64,000 nucleotides of DNA from Gorsachius magnificus (lineage: Eukaryota; Chordata; Aves; Pelecaniformes; Ardeidae), in the NCBI GenBank assembly GCA_034008185.1, contig CM067084.1, forward strand, positions 68,358,612 to 68,422,611, given 5' to 3'. This document shows positions 1 to 10,730 of the stretch, piece by piece (the first letter of the stretch is position 1; each line of letters starts with the position of its first letter). The notes beneath the pieces were generated by a model. That model was not told the DNA's origin. It searched no databases and was given only the letters and a program-made list of their open reading frames with translations. Both the position numbers and the translations under genes were made by a program.

Positions 1-2040
1 TATCAATTGAGTGGATTTCAAAGATAGATCAAAAAGTCCTGTTTGTTTTGCTTAAAAAAAAGTTAGTAAATTCCTTGCAGTGTATCATGTCACATGGATT
101 TTAACATCTCTACCTACAATCCAAATTTTGAATCAAGATCAGCTGAGTGGATATCAGCTACCATGCATCACCAAACCCATTTATTCAATTAATTGTCCCC
201 TTTCATTTCCAACCCATAGTTGCCTGCAACATACATGCTTAAACTTGCAACTGTAATTCATATGTCAACACATTTCCATTAACTAATCACAAATTATCAA
301 CTCCAATTCTATAGGTCTGACCACAGGTAAATTTTCCCTTTGTCCAACACACTGTAGAGCTCAGATGGATATTTTGAATGTGATTATAAACTATAAGATA
401 TGTAATTATAGCGATATTTTGTGCTTAAAAGGGCATTTTTAGACTTGCATGCTTGTGAATACATTTGTGTTTAACTAAATTAGCATGAATCTATGGTGTG
501 CATGTAGTCCAATGCATATACATATGGGGTTATGCAGTGATTTAAAAAAAATGTTAAGTAGCTTTATTACTTAAAAATTAACCTGAATCATATGAACTAT
601 AAATGTGTAAGTTAAGAGGATTTTAAAGGAATATTATCTGTTGGAGAAATATGATGGTGGGTTAGAATTTGCCTTGGAGAAGAATATTACTTCTGTGTGG
701 CCGGCGTGGTCTTTCCCAGCTGTTTCCCCAGGTAAGAAAGAAGGTGAAGTGCCTTCACAGCTTGAAACCACTTCCCAAAAGTTCTGTGGTAGCACTGTGA
801 GAGAAGCCTGGTTCTCTGTGGTGCTTTGTGGGCAGAGATGAAGGGGCAGTCGTTCTGTAGGGAGCAAGCCTCAGTGCGTGGAAAACCCTTGTGTTGTTCA
901 CAGCTGCCCCTGAGGGAACTCGAAAGAGCTGAGTTAGCTGGGCTACTGCGAGACTGAGAGCCCAGCACTGGCAAACTGCCGTATGTGTTTTCAGCTTGGT
1001 GAATTCAGGGCCGTTCGGTATCCTGTGTGATTTCTGGCAGCCTTACGACCACTGGTGGACGCGTGTCTTTGGAGCCCACTTACGAATTCAGTAAAGTACC
1101 TTCTTTCTCATCTCTTACTTTACCAAAGGAAGTACACTAACATCTTATTGTGAATTCAGTTTCAGATAGTGTTAGGTTGGGCTAATTACTGATATCAATT
1201 GTAGCAGAGAGCTTGAAGACATAGGTTTCCGTATGAACATACAGAAAATATAACCAGACAACAATTAGAGAATGCTGCCTCAAAAGGAAAGCTCCAGTAC
1301 AACCAGACAGCTCTAAAACCTTTCCACTGCACTTCTGTTACATTCATACATGAACTACAAAAAATAAAAGGCTATCTTTTCTGTCCATTATATCCCAAAG
1401 ATTGTGCTTTTCTCACTGACTTGAAGATAGAAAGCAAGACAGATGTAAAGCTGGTAACGCTATGTAAGCGTGATTGGTTTTATCTGAGAGAGGCCTCATT
1501 CTGTAGTTTTTCAAAAAGCAGCAAAAATCTTGGTTTTCATTTCAAAGGGTTAGTTTGCTGTCGTGACAATTTCGGTTTCTCATTTGGTTTATCGTGGTAG
1601 TTCCTTATTTGCATGACAGGTTTTACAAGCAAAATAGTTGACTACAAAATATTAAAACCTCTGACAGCTTCTTACTAAAACAATGTCAAATCCCGAACCC
1701 ACTTGTTCAGCTTTTTCACTGCCTTTTTCTCCTTGACTCACAGGGAATCACTGCAAACTAGCACTAAGAAAGTGAATACAGATTTTAGCATTTGTTCCAA
1801 AAATAGTTTTAAATTGTTGTGTCCGAATTGCTAAACATGTTAACCAGTCCATTGTCACACATTCATATATTTCATTCATGCTTTGCAATCAGATTGGTGT
1901 AATCCTACAGATTCTTGGTCTTTGTTTGAGATGATTTTGAAGCCATGTCCACAGTCAGCTCTTGTCAAAATCTAGCTAAATTGGTAAAGGTTGTTAAATT
2001 AAAACAACTCTTTTTTATTGAGACAGTCGTATTAGCACAA
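1..2040. other. AT-rich noncoding DNA, no recognised gene
   Basis: I see no recognisable exon, RNA gene or young transposable element here. Overlapping short frames on both strands at about 634-974 belong to a slightly more GC-rich stretch and match no protein family I know. The right half (about 1500-2040) has the motif-dense, low-repeat look of conserved noncoding DNA, but that cannot be shown without an alignment. Confidence 0.5.
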
Positions 2041-2165
2041 ACATGGTCGTAGCCTATTTGTTCACACTTGACTGAATTTATGACAGCTTAACTATTTTGA
2101 AAAGAAAGTGTCTTTATGACAATATAACTGCATCCAGACTAAGGGATTATAACAATTTAATTTGT

Positions 2166-2184
2166 CTTTGTTTGTTTGTTTGTT
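2166..2184. repeat. (TTTG)n microsatellite
   Basis: A short run of about five TTTG units, seen directly. Confidence 0.85.
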
Positions 2185-2965
2185 GCTGGTTTTTTCCAAT
2201 TATTGATTTGGTCGAGTTGTTGGGTGCAAAAATTGAGGGTAGATCAGGCCTCCGATCATGCTCTTATTAGCAAACCAAACACTGGTTTTGTTTTTGTTGC
2301 TGACGTTGTTTGTTTTCATTGCTGTCTGAATGAGCCTTTTATGGTCTCTGCCTTTGCCTGGCTGACTGCACCCGATTGTATTTAATTACATTTACTCAGT
2401 AGCTTTAGCCGGGATCCCCGGCCATTACCTATCAAGTCCAATCACTATTATTTAAATCCAATGACTCAGAATCGGAGAATTTATCTTTTACACAGTTATT
2501 GCCTAAACACCCAGCATAAACATGCAGGGATCTGGAGGACTCGTTCCGACTGTGCTGATTAAAGGCAAGGAGCAAGATGGATGGAGGCCGCGGGGACCAG
2601 CAGGCTGCCGCGTCCCGCTGCGCCCCAGTCTCTGCCTTTGTGCCGGGCTCTGGGTACCAGACTCGCCATGGTCCCCTCGGCTCTAAAAGGAAAGCTGGCT
2701 TTGTTTGCCTGTAAGCATCTGCAAACTGTTCTGACACATGATCTACCCTCTCAGCAAGGCCACTCATTAGGCTGATTATCACTTCAAAGTTTGTATTATC
2801 ATCCATCTCTAAAGGCAATTAGGAATGGGTGGCTTTGAGTATCAGACACTGGGTGACACTAAGTGACTCATCTTTATTGATTCTTTTGTGAGCAGAGACA
2901 GTGATTGAGATGATAGGATTGCAGCCTACCTGCCCCTTTGACTGGTAAATACTGAAGAAAAACGG

Positions 2966-2987
2966 TGTGTAATTAACTGACAGTTAA
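2966..2987 (+). promoter_or_regulatory. Duplicated 22-bp homeodomain/TALE-like element, copy 1
   Basis: This 22-bp element contains TAATTA followed by CTGACAG. It matches the copy at 3087-3108 at 21 of 22 positions, with starts 121 bp apart. Its core TTAACTGACAGTTAA is a perfect 7-bp inverted repeat around a central A. TAATTA is a homeodomain-type core, TGACAG is the MEIS/PREP/TGIF-type core, and each half of the palindrome (TAACTG) also fits the Myb recognition pattern. Protein binding is inferred from motifs only. Confidence 0.55.
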
Positions 2988-3086
2988 TATAGGTTCTGTT
3001 TAGTGTTCAGAAAGCACAATAGTGGAAGCTGCCCAAAAGGAACAAAGTAATGAAACTCCTTTGACAAGTTAAACTCTAAAGCCAAC

Positions 3087-3108
3087 TGTGTAATTATCTG
3101 ACAGTTAA
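3087..3108 (+). promoter_or_regulatory. Duplicated 22-bp homeodomain/TALE-like element, copy 2
   Basis: Second copy of the element at 2966-2987, in the same orientation. The only difference is A to T after TAATTA, which breaks the perfect palindrome but keeps the TAATTA and TGACAG cores. It lies just upstream of the G-rich segment. The flanking bases are much less alike than the element, which argues against a simple recent duplication of a longer segment. Confidence 0.55.
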
Positions 3109-3239
3109 GGGGGGAGGGGAGGGCCCGGGTTAGTATTTATGAGACCAAAGGAATTCCTGCGCCCGAACAATGGGGACAGTTACTGACAATAATCATAACA
3201 GCTACACAAAATATTTGTTTGTGCAAGTCTGGCTTTCAA

Positions 3240-3600
3240 GTGACTGATGGCTGGTTTCGGGGGCAGCGGAAGCCTTGCATCTCGGTGCGGCGGTGCTGGG
3301 GTCGGGGCTTCCTCCAGCCGGCCCGGGGGGGGGGATGGGACGGGGACGGGGATGGGGGGACCGGGAGCTCCGGGGGGGGCTGGGGGCCCACGGCCGAGAT
3401 TAGCTCATCTGCAGCTGAGAAAGGCGGGCTTGCCTGAAAGGGCCACGGCCTGGTCTGCACGGAGAAAGGTCTTGGCAAATCTGGATGCGGCCCAGCCAGC
3501 GTTCACACGCGGTGTTGTCCTCCTAACACAGCCCTCGCTTCTCCAGCGCAGTTACAAATGCTCCTTTTAACGCGGTGACACCAGCCTTCTGCCAGAACAA
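3240..3600. promoter_or_regulatory. CpG-island-like, G-run-rich segment
   Basis: GC content and CpG frequency rise sharply here; I count roughly 25 CpG in about 350 bp while the rest of the window is CpG-poor. From 3324 to 3387 there are many consecutive G runs of three or more, enough to form a G-quadruplex on the plus strand. Frames on both strands stay open (for example 3247-3570, Gly/Ala/Pro-rich) because stops are rare in GC-rich DNA; I do not call them genes. The segment could be a small CpG island at a promoter, for example of a noncoding transcript, or part of the adjacent enhancer-like block. Confidence 0.45.
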
Positions 3601-3640
3601 GCCGACCAACACTGAGGCAATTGAGAGGCACGCTTACTGG

Positions 3641-4057
3641 TCATGGAATCATGGAATCATAGAATCGTTTAGGTTGGAGAAGACCTTTGAGATCATCAAG
3701 TCCAACCATTAACCTAACCCTGCTATCCCACCACTGAACCATGTCCCTAAGCACCACGTCTACCCATCTTTTAAATACCTCTAGGGATGGGGACTCGACC
3801 ACCTCCCTGGGCAGCCTGTTCCAGTGCTTGATAACATTTTCAGTTAAGAAATTTTCCCTAATGTCCAATCTAAACCTCCCCTGGCACAACTTGAGGCCAT
3901 TTCCCCTCATCCAATTGCCAGTTATCTGGGAGAAGAGACCAACACCCACCTCACTACACCCTCCTCTCAGGCAGTTGGAGAGGGTGATAAGGTCTCCCCT
4001 CAGTCTCCTTTTTTCCAGGCTAAACAACCTCAGCTGCTCAGTCCTCCACCATAGCAC
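3641..4057 (-). pseudogene. CR1 ORF2 C-terminal remnant with lost stop codon
   Basis: This is an open frame of 138 codons on the minus strand inside the CR1 fragment. It covers only the C-terminal tail of ORF2, past the reverse transcriptase, so it cannot encode an active enzyme. In the other two CR1 copies of the window the frame ends right after LRDMV with TAG. Here the equivalent codon (plus-strand 3734-3736) reads CAG, so the frame runs on through the 3' UTR into the octamer tail. This is a dead, 5'-truncated copy. Confidence 0.85.
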
Positions 4058-4090
4058 GATAAGGTGTTCTCCACCTACTCACCCTCCCGT
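3643..4090 (-). mobile_element. CR1 LINE fragment (3' end), antisense
   Basis: Read on the minus strand this is the last part of CR1 ORF2 plus its short 3' UTR. The 3' tip is marked by three octamers of the CR1 tail type at 3643-3666 (ATGGAATC, ATGGAATC, ATAGAATC on the plus strand). The protein-level match includes the familiar CR1 stretch [13 protein letters not shown] and, further on, [19 protein letters not shown]. The match fades at about 4045-4090, which is the 5' truncation typical of CR1 insertions. The boundary at that side is approximate. Confidence 0.93.
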
Positions 4091-4751
4091 GATGTGCATT
4101 TCACATTCACTCTAGCAATATTCCATATTATCTGTAGAAATAGCCTGCCTGGCAGCGTTGTGAAATCCTCTGCATGAGGGTCACAGTAAACAAGGAAGGA
4201 AAAGTCAAATTCATGTTCCAGTGTGAACCAAAGGGAAAAAGATGTGCTCTGTCATCTTCTGGAGTGCACTAAGGAGAGAGCTACTGACTTTTAAAGTTCA
4301 CAAAGGAGGAGCGTTATTACTGGAATGAGCCTTCTGGTTGGTATTGAAGTCCGAAAGAGATGATCAGGGTGTCCTGTGGGAAATGTCAGTCTATTAACTG
4401 CCATGGAGTTTCAGAAACGGTCCTTTCACAGTCTTTAGGGTGGCATTTTGTGGACCGAGGGCTGTTTAATATTAGTTGTGATTTTGTCACCCTGGGAGTG
4501 TGGGGGGCTTAGTTTTTAATTTTGTATGAATTGTCAACGAGTGAGTAATGCTTTAAGTTTGTGAACTGAGGATCTCAAAGCACATGGCAGACTAAATAAG
4601 CCTGAGAATGTCTCCATGAGATGGGCAAAGAAAAGGAAGCATACCAGCCCTGCAAATTTTTAACCACATATGCATATGCAGCATATAAATGTAGATGAGG
4701 TAGCTTGTTGAAAGAACACTGCTATGTTTTCCTCTTCTCTTCTGTTGACTT

Positions 4752-4786
4752 CATAGAATCATAGAATAGAATGATTCCCATTGACC
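4752..4786 (-). mobile_element. Possible CR1 3'-tip relic
   Basis: Two AGAATCAT/AGAATAGA-type octamer-like units are followed by a stretch resembling the first bases of a reversed CR1 3' UTR. Only about 35 bp match, so this may be chance. Confidence 0.3.
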
Positions 4787-6047
4787 TTTTCCATACAACA
4801 GTGGAAGACTTTGGGGACACATAGAAATGATGGCTAGGACATTTCATTTTGAACTGTGTCTGATGGAAATCAGTTCCCTACTGCTAGCACTGATCACAGT
4901 TTGTTGGACATGCTCATAACAGGGATGAAAAAAGAGCTGTGGAGTTTGTGGGATTCAGTGAAGGCCCAAGCAAGGAAAGAATCAGGACGACTTACGGAGC
5001 TGTGAGGTTAGGTGTTGGGAGGCAAGGTAACTCGATGGAGGAGGGGATTTGGTTAAATGGGGTGGTTGAACCATCAAGAAATATTGGTATCTTGTGGCAG
5101 CGGGAGACGAGCAAGAGATGTGGACAGAAGTCTGAGGCACATACAGGTCATCTGCTTTTAGTCATCATGGTAAATAATGAACTGAATGTGGTACGGCTCA
5201 AGATCTCTGGCTGCGTTAGGCAAGGACCAGCCAAACACAAGGAAAATGTTACAACTGTACATGGTCTTTCTGAAACCGCTGCAGAAGCAGAATATTGTAC
5301 CAAGTTTGGATACTCATTCTCCCAAAAGAAAATACTGACAAGTTGAAGAAGTATAGAAAAGAGCTGTAAAGATCTATGTGAGAGACTGAAAATCCTAATT
5401 TATTTAATTTATCTACAAGAATCTTAAGACCATTCAAACCCATGCATTTAATTGGGAGGTATTAATCTATCAAATACTTAACAAGGCTCAACATCTGGAA
5501 ACTGAAGCCTGACAAATTCAAAATAAAAATAAATCATACATTTTAGAAAATGGGAGCAATTAACCATTGGAAGAGGTTATTCAAGGGTACGAGGTTACAC
5601 AGGGCTGTTGTGGCTTTCTTTCTGTTTTTAAATCAACAAATCTGTCTTAATTAAAAAATAGGCCAGAATGAATGGAAGAAAGACACCATAACAAAATTAT
5701 CCGGCTTGCAGAATAAAGGGGCATTGACTAGATAACTACATTTTTTCCTCTGGATTTATATCTGTGAGAGGGTGAAGTGAAGAGGAGCTGGAGAGAGAGT
5801 GAGAAGTGGGAATGATGCCTGCACTAGCAGCTTGAGGATGTTGCTGAAGCACAACAGAACTCCAGAATCCTGGCCCTGCTGCTGCTGGCCTGCTGTGCCT
5901 TTGGCAAGTCATGAGGGCCTGCAAGTTTTTTAATTCCCGGGGGCCTTTGATTACCTTATCTACTTGAAATAAAGTCATAAGATAGCACTGCTTCTGAACA
6001 AAACAGAGTCCAAATCTCAGATACAGGTATTACTGCAATACAAAACC

Positions 6048-6065
6048 AGAACAACAACAACAACA
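6048..6065. repeat. (AAC)n microsatellite
   Basis: Five to six AAC units, seen directly. Confidence 0.8.
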
Positions 6066-7138
6066 GACTTGGGTTAGCCTTTCCCTTCCCAGTCACATCC
6101 CGGTCAGGCCTCTGAGTTTTCTTGCGAGAAATATAGGATCGATTTCAAAGACCTGCACCGATACAGCAGTTAAAATGAGTCAGTATGAGAAATGCATAGT
6201 AGAGCAGGAAGTAATAGCAGCCACTGGAAGAATCGTCAGCAGGCAACAGTGTGACAAAGGGAGCTAATGATGTTAACTTTAATTGTGTTGTTTTCTTTTA
6301 TTCTTCCCAAGACATTTTCTTACATTACAATAATAAGAGACATTTCAAATTCACATGGTCTAAAGAATTTCCTTTGGACATGCTGTTAAAGCTACCCTCT
6401 TCCAGAAAGTACACAGAAAAGTCAGACAGGAGGAAGAGAAAACTTCAAGCATAATGTTTGCTAGTTCATTTTGACCTCCACTACTCATTTGTACGGTCCA
6501 TGCTACTTTCTCTGTCTCTCACTTTTACCTTCTTTCTAATTTAAGCTGATCCAAACAAATTATACATGAACAGCCATTTTCGTGTGGGTCTTGTTCACTG
6601 AGATACTTAGCAAACAATCAACTGACGAACAAGATAAGGACAGCAAAAGAAAGATAAGCTTTTGTTTATATAGTGGAGTCACAGATAAAGACCTAAGCCA
6701 GCCTGCACAAACTCAAGAACCAGTGATATTATCTTTTAAACTATGGACTGTAGTTGCTTCCATTGTGTTTATTTGCTATACATAATCATAAAGCCTAATT
6801 TACAAATAATTTAAAATGTACATAATCCAAACTAGGTTTTTTTGTTGTTCTCCTTTTGGCTGAAATTGAGGGAGAAAGTCTGAAAAGTAGATTTTTTGCT
6901 TTTGAAACTTTGTGGTTTTAGTCTGGAGAATGCAAAGCAGAAAAAAAAAACCACCTGAACAGACAGAAAAAGAGGAAACAGAAAAGAAGAAAAAATGTGC
7001 AAGTTACAATATAGGAACCACTCTTCTCATTAGGACTTAGTTTTATTAGTGGTGTTGAAGAGCTGGTGCCATATCTATAAAGGTAGTACCAGTTCTATGG
7101 ATAAAAACACCCCCACAAGAGGTAGGCTTTGCTTTCAA

Positions 7139-7345
7139 GTCAAATATTTCAAAGCACTTTATGAACATTAGCAAAATGAGCCTGATAGCTTTCCTGCGGA
7201 GTAGGTAGGAAAGATTAAGCCCTCTTCACGGATGGGCAAACTGAGTTACAAAGCACTCAGGTGACTGGCCTGAGGTGAAGCAGCAGGTCCAGGAGGGTGG
7301 GGAATGGAAACCTGACCTCTTGACACATGCCTCTATTCCCTAGCC
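7139..7345 (-). mobile_element. CORE-SINE (MIR-like) relic, antisense
   Basis: The reverse complement follows the order of an amniote MIR-type CORE-SINE. A gtggctaggg-like segment after the tRNA head comes first, then a caggtttccattcccc-like segment. Next come the ctgctgcttcacctcaggccagtcacc-like core, a ctcagtttgcccatc segment, and finally a tail with tcataaagtgctttgaa. The match was made by eye and is diverged but collinear over about 200 bp. Such copies are old and non-autonomous, and some members of this class have been co-opted as regulatory DNA. Confidence 0.7.
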
Positions 7346-7563
7346 ACAGGACCTGTACTTCTTCTATAACAGTCCACATAAAGTACTAGTCTCTGGATGA
7401 AACCCATAGAAAATTGCAGTCGCTGAAGATATTTATTTGGCACCTTCCACTGGCACTGCAGCCGCACCATTATTTTTTAAAAGCATGCTCCCATTTAAAA
7501 TACACTGAAAATGATAGCAATTCATTTGTTCTGTGAGAAAGTACACGCGTACAATTAGAATAC

Positions 7564-7613
7564 AACCAAATCTTTGATTTGATGAATGAACCAAATATTT
7601 AATTTGATGAATG
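7564..7613. repeat. 25-bp tandem duplication
   Basis: Two adjacent 25-bp units (7564-7588 and 7589-7613) agree at 23 of 25 positions. Seen directly. It looks like a local replication-slippage duplication. Confidence 0.85.
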
Positions 7614-8289
7614 TGAACTTTACTAGCAAGTATTGCTGAGAAGATATATTTAAATGTTGTTCTGCTGAACACATATACAATCTATATTTGCATAAAATGT
7701 TGCTGGAATATCTGAATTGTTATAAATATGGCCTCAAATTATATTTATATATGGATCTAAGGATTTTTTTTAAATATAAGGAACTTGAACTTGAGCATAC
7801 AATTTCTCCATGTCAGAGAAATAGGCTTTTTGTGAATTTTTGTTGGGATGGCTTAGTGTACCTGAGGAGACACTTCTGTCCCTTGGTTTGTGTCATACAG
7901 AAGCTTTAAATCACCACTTATACAGTCATCACTGTGCGATAAGAAAACTGAAATTTCCTACAGACAATCTAATGTGGATATACGTGCCAAGAACTGTACT
8001 GATTGAAGCCTCCTGCTGACTGCAAACACTTCACAATTACGGGGACACTCCCACCAAGGTCCTGTCCATGGACACAGGTGTTCACACACTTTTTAAAGAG
8101 CTGTGAAAAGAGATGTTGTGCTTGTCTGCTCCTATACGTGTTCAGAAGATCAAAGTAGAAGCAGACATAAAAATTTCCCAACATCTCGTGCAACAAAACC
8201 GAAGGTTGGTGATGTAGAATTTGGCTGCTGGGGAGCAGATTGATGTAACTGATCAATATAACCTAAGAACAGAGAAGCAAAGGAAAGGA

Positions 8290-8660
8290 GAGGTTCAAGG
8301 CATCCTGAGGTGAAAAAGATGTGAATTGGACGCAGCGGAGTGAGAGTAGCTGATGAAAAGATTCAAGGTGCCTGTGATGGATACCATGGTCAATATGGTA
8401 GGTAAAGACCATAGCAGCAGCGTTTTGAATGGACAGGTGGTATGGAGAACAGACTGGTGCATCTGGGTACAGGAAGGGAGGAGAAGCAACTGGGTAATGT
8501 TAGAAAAGCCAAACCTCAAGCAAGGAGGTGGAGGGAAATGTGAGCCACCAGAAGAAGTCATGACGTGGAAACATTAGGGAGAAAGCAGTAATAAAGTTTA
8601 GCTGTAGCTTGGGTATTTGGAATGAAGGACAGGGATGAGCTGAGGAAGAAGTGAAATTTC
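8290..8660 (+). mobile_element. Possible ancient LINE-like repeat fragment
   Basis: The wording of this stretch, a GCAGCAGCGTTTTGAATGGA-type segment followed by a run of purine-rich, GGAGG-containing sequence, resembles an old amniote repeat that I associate with L3/L2-type LINEs. The match is from memory and weak. The short frames on both strands at 8295-8577 are not genes. Confidence 0.3.
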
Positions 8661-9335
8661 AAAGGAAAGAAAATAATTATTAAATTAGATCTAGATCTGG
8701 CTCCAGGTTTCAAGCATCCTCTAGTCTGGAGTTTTCACTCAGCTCACAAAGGGAGGAGCCGTTCGAGACTGGGTTCAGATTTCAGTCACACTAAAGATGC
8801 AAGGTTTTGGTTTGACACCATCTTAAAAGAAAACCCCATATAAACCAGCTTGGAGTTAGGTCTATATAGAAGCCAAAATATAGAGTATTATGGTGATTGA
8901 TATTTGTTTGGGAGTCAAATTTGTTCTGCATGAAAAAGCCAGGGAAAGGGTTCCTCTTCTCTGATTCACTGAACAGAAGGTAATTGAAAGATCTCTTTAT
9001 GGCAGGATTTACGACCCCTGAGCCTCAGTCGTTTTGAGCTAAATAATAATGCATTTGCATCGTAAGTGTATCTAATTTGAATTTCGCTTCCTGCCTAAAC
9101 ACTTTGAAAAGATGCATGCCTTGAGGTGTCTGCCTGAATAAAATTCCTGTGGAATTGAGGCTAACAAATAAAGTATGTCGTGGTGCGTTAGATCTGCTCT
9201 GCCCTGGAGAATAGCTCCCCTGATAAACTGTCTGATTTATAATGACAACTGCTCCCACTGTTGTATACAAGTATACCTTACAGTAATGGGGAATTAAAGA
9301 GGCTTTCATGTGAACCAAATATTTAGCTTTGAAGT

Positions 9336-9370
9336 CAGTGGGAGCTGAGAGAGCCCAGCACCTCACAGGA
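9336..9370 (+). repeat. Ancient amniote repeat fragment (TGAAGTCAGTGGGAGCTGA type)
   Basis: The segment TGAAGTCAGTGGGAGCTGAG and the following CAGCACCTCACAGGATTA match a phrase common in turtle, crocodile and bird DNA, where CATTGACTTCAATGGGAGC precedes a CTCAGCACC-type segment. Related pieces occur near 15450 and 37490. Confidence 0.45.
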
Positions 9371-9623
9371 TTAGTCCCTTGGGAATTAACCTTTTCACCT
9401 TACTATAGAGGAAGGATGAAATTTTAAGAAGGGATTTTAATGGTGTGAGTGTACTGAGTAATAGGAAGGATGAGAATTCATAACAGTGAGTTACCTTCTA
9501 CTTCAACAAGCACTGGGATCATTCTGTAAGGGTACATGAATTTCTCAGCACCTTGTCCCCACTAAGACTTACCACAATTAGTTTTCTTAGAGAATGTAGT
9601 TTGTAGCCTTTTGTCATAAACTT

Positions 9624-9660
9624 GATCATAGAATATTAGAGCCTCAGGAAGGGACTTCAT
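9624..9660 (-). mobile_element. Possible CR1 3'-tip relic
   Basis: ATCATAGAATATTAGAGCC and the following AGGAAGGGACTTCAT resemble the 3' end of an older CR1 subfamily read backwards, where the tail octamer is followed by a TTGGAAGGGACCT-like segment. Only about 37 bp are recognisable. Confidence 0.4.
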
Positions 9661-10689
9661 GTTTTAAGTTGCTGTGTTAACTAACCCATCGGCACTACAT
9701 CAGTTGTGCAAAAGCAATACCAGTTTTTATATTTTCCTGTGAGAGATTTTCTATCTTCTTTTTGCCTTTTGTTCACTGTTTGAATTAACAAAAGTGACCA
9801 TGGAAATCCAACTCATTCTGCAGTTTCTTGATCAAAAACGAGTGCATTTTTTCCAGGTATTCTTTCGTTGACGATGATATTAAAGGTGACTTTTATATTG
9901 ACTGTTGTAAACCAAACAGAATATGCCATTGAGGGAAAAGACAAACTGCTTATAATTAGTTCTGGCAGCTGGAGGATGGCACTCCTGCTGTTCCTGCTGC
10001 TGGCACTGTAAAGTACATTGTGTCACAATGCATGAATTATCCGAGGTCAGCTCTTCAACACACCCAAATTGCTACCAATTATTAATTAATTAGTATCATT
10101 ATGGGACTGCCTTAAGGGCCCTATCAGACCTCTTGAAACAAATAAAGTGGCTAAGAAAGAAAAGGAGGTAGAAGCGATTAGTGGTGAGTAAGAAAAGGTA
10201 ATTCTAGGGACAGCCTCATATGGCTCTAATCTTGCAAGATACCGAATGTTTCCCAACTGATCTCGGATGCTCTCCTCATGATCTCCAAATGCATTTGAGT
10301 TGCATGGGAATATAAATCACCTGTTGCATGTGAATGTATTTTTCATGACTAAAATTTTGCTATTTAAACATTACTGTCCAATTTTATTTTTTTTATTACA
10401 TCTTTACCTGCTCTTCCTCTGAAGGCTTAATCTACAGTACTTTAGGAGCTGTATCTCAGAAGACATGCTTACAATGTTAAATAGTGCTGTAGCTAACATT
10501 TGGTCATCTGTCCTCTGAAAGGAACTGAAGCACTTGATACTGCAAAGCTTCCCATGCAATTGGAAATTTCAATCACTTAGACTGGGGTTTAAAAGAATAA
10601 ATGCAATGAGAGGAGAAAAAAGATGAAGTTCATTAACTGGTGATTACAGGCTAAGAATGAGTGAGACAGAAAGTCTCTAATCCTACCTA

Positions 10690-10730
10690 AGTGCCACTTT
10701 AGGAGCCTAAATCCTTGTTTATGGAAAACC
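10690..10730. repeat. Ancient amniote repeat fragment (TAAGTGCC/GGAGCCTAAATCC type)
   Basis: The phrase AAGTGCC ... TTTAGGAGCCTAAATCC resembles a repeat common in turtles and crocodiles, where TAGGTGCCTAA and its reverse alternate. Short and diverged, so uncertain. Confidence 0.35.

Larger units (their letters stand above)
2040..3200. promoter_or_regulatory. Candidate conserved noncoding / enhancer-like block
   Basis: This stretch is free of recognisable repeats apart from a short TTTG run. It is dense in homeodomain-type cores (TAATTA, ATTA, TGATTAT), TALE-type TGACAG sites and short palindromes. It includes a CpG-enriched pocket at about 2545-2690, in an otherwise CpG-poor window, and a nearly exact 22-bp element present twice. 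A minus-strand frame of 128 codons (2432-2818) crosses it, but its translation resembles no known protein and is probably incidental. Calling this regulatory DNA is inference from texture. Cross-species alignment or chromatin data would decide it. Confidence 0.4.
4091..7138. other. Noncoding DNA without recognised genes
   Basis: I see no gene. Small items are a possible CR1 3' tip near 4752-4786 and an (AAC)n run at about 6048-6065. A 135-codon plus-strand frame (4939-5346) has no resemblance to any protein family I know and no splice or promoter context that would support it. Confidence 0.6.

Noticed and set aside
1048..1065. CCACTGGTGGACGCG, palindromic and CTCF-like
   Set aside because: Three or more key CTCF positions mismatch; kept only as a coincidence.
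2432..2818. 128-codon minus-strand frame
   Set aside because: No family resemblance; the DNA has the look of noncoding regulatory sequence, with homeodomain-type sites running through the frame.
3247..3570. 107-codon Gly/Ala/Pro-rich plus-strand frame
   Set aside because: Lies in the GC-rich segment where frames on both strands stay open; composition, not coding, explains it. It could be revisited if a transcript starts here.
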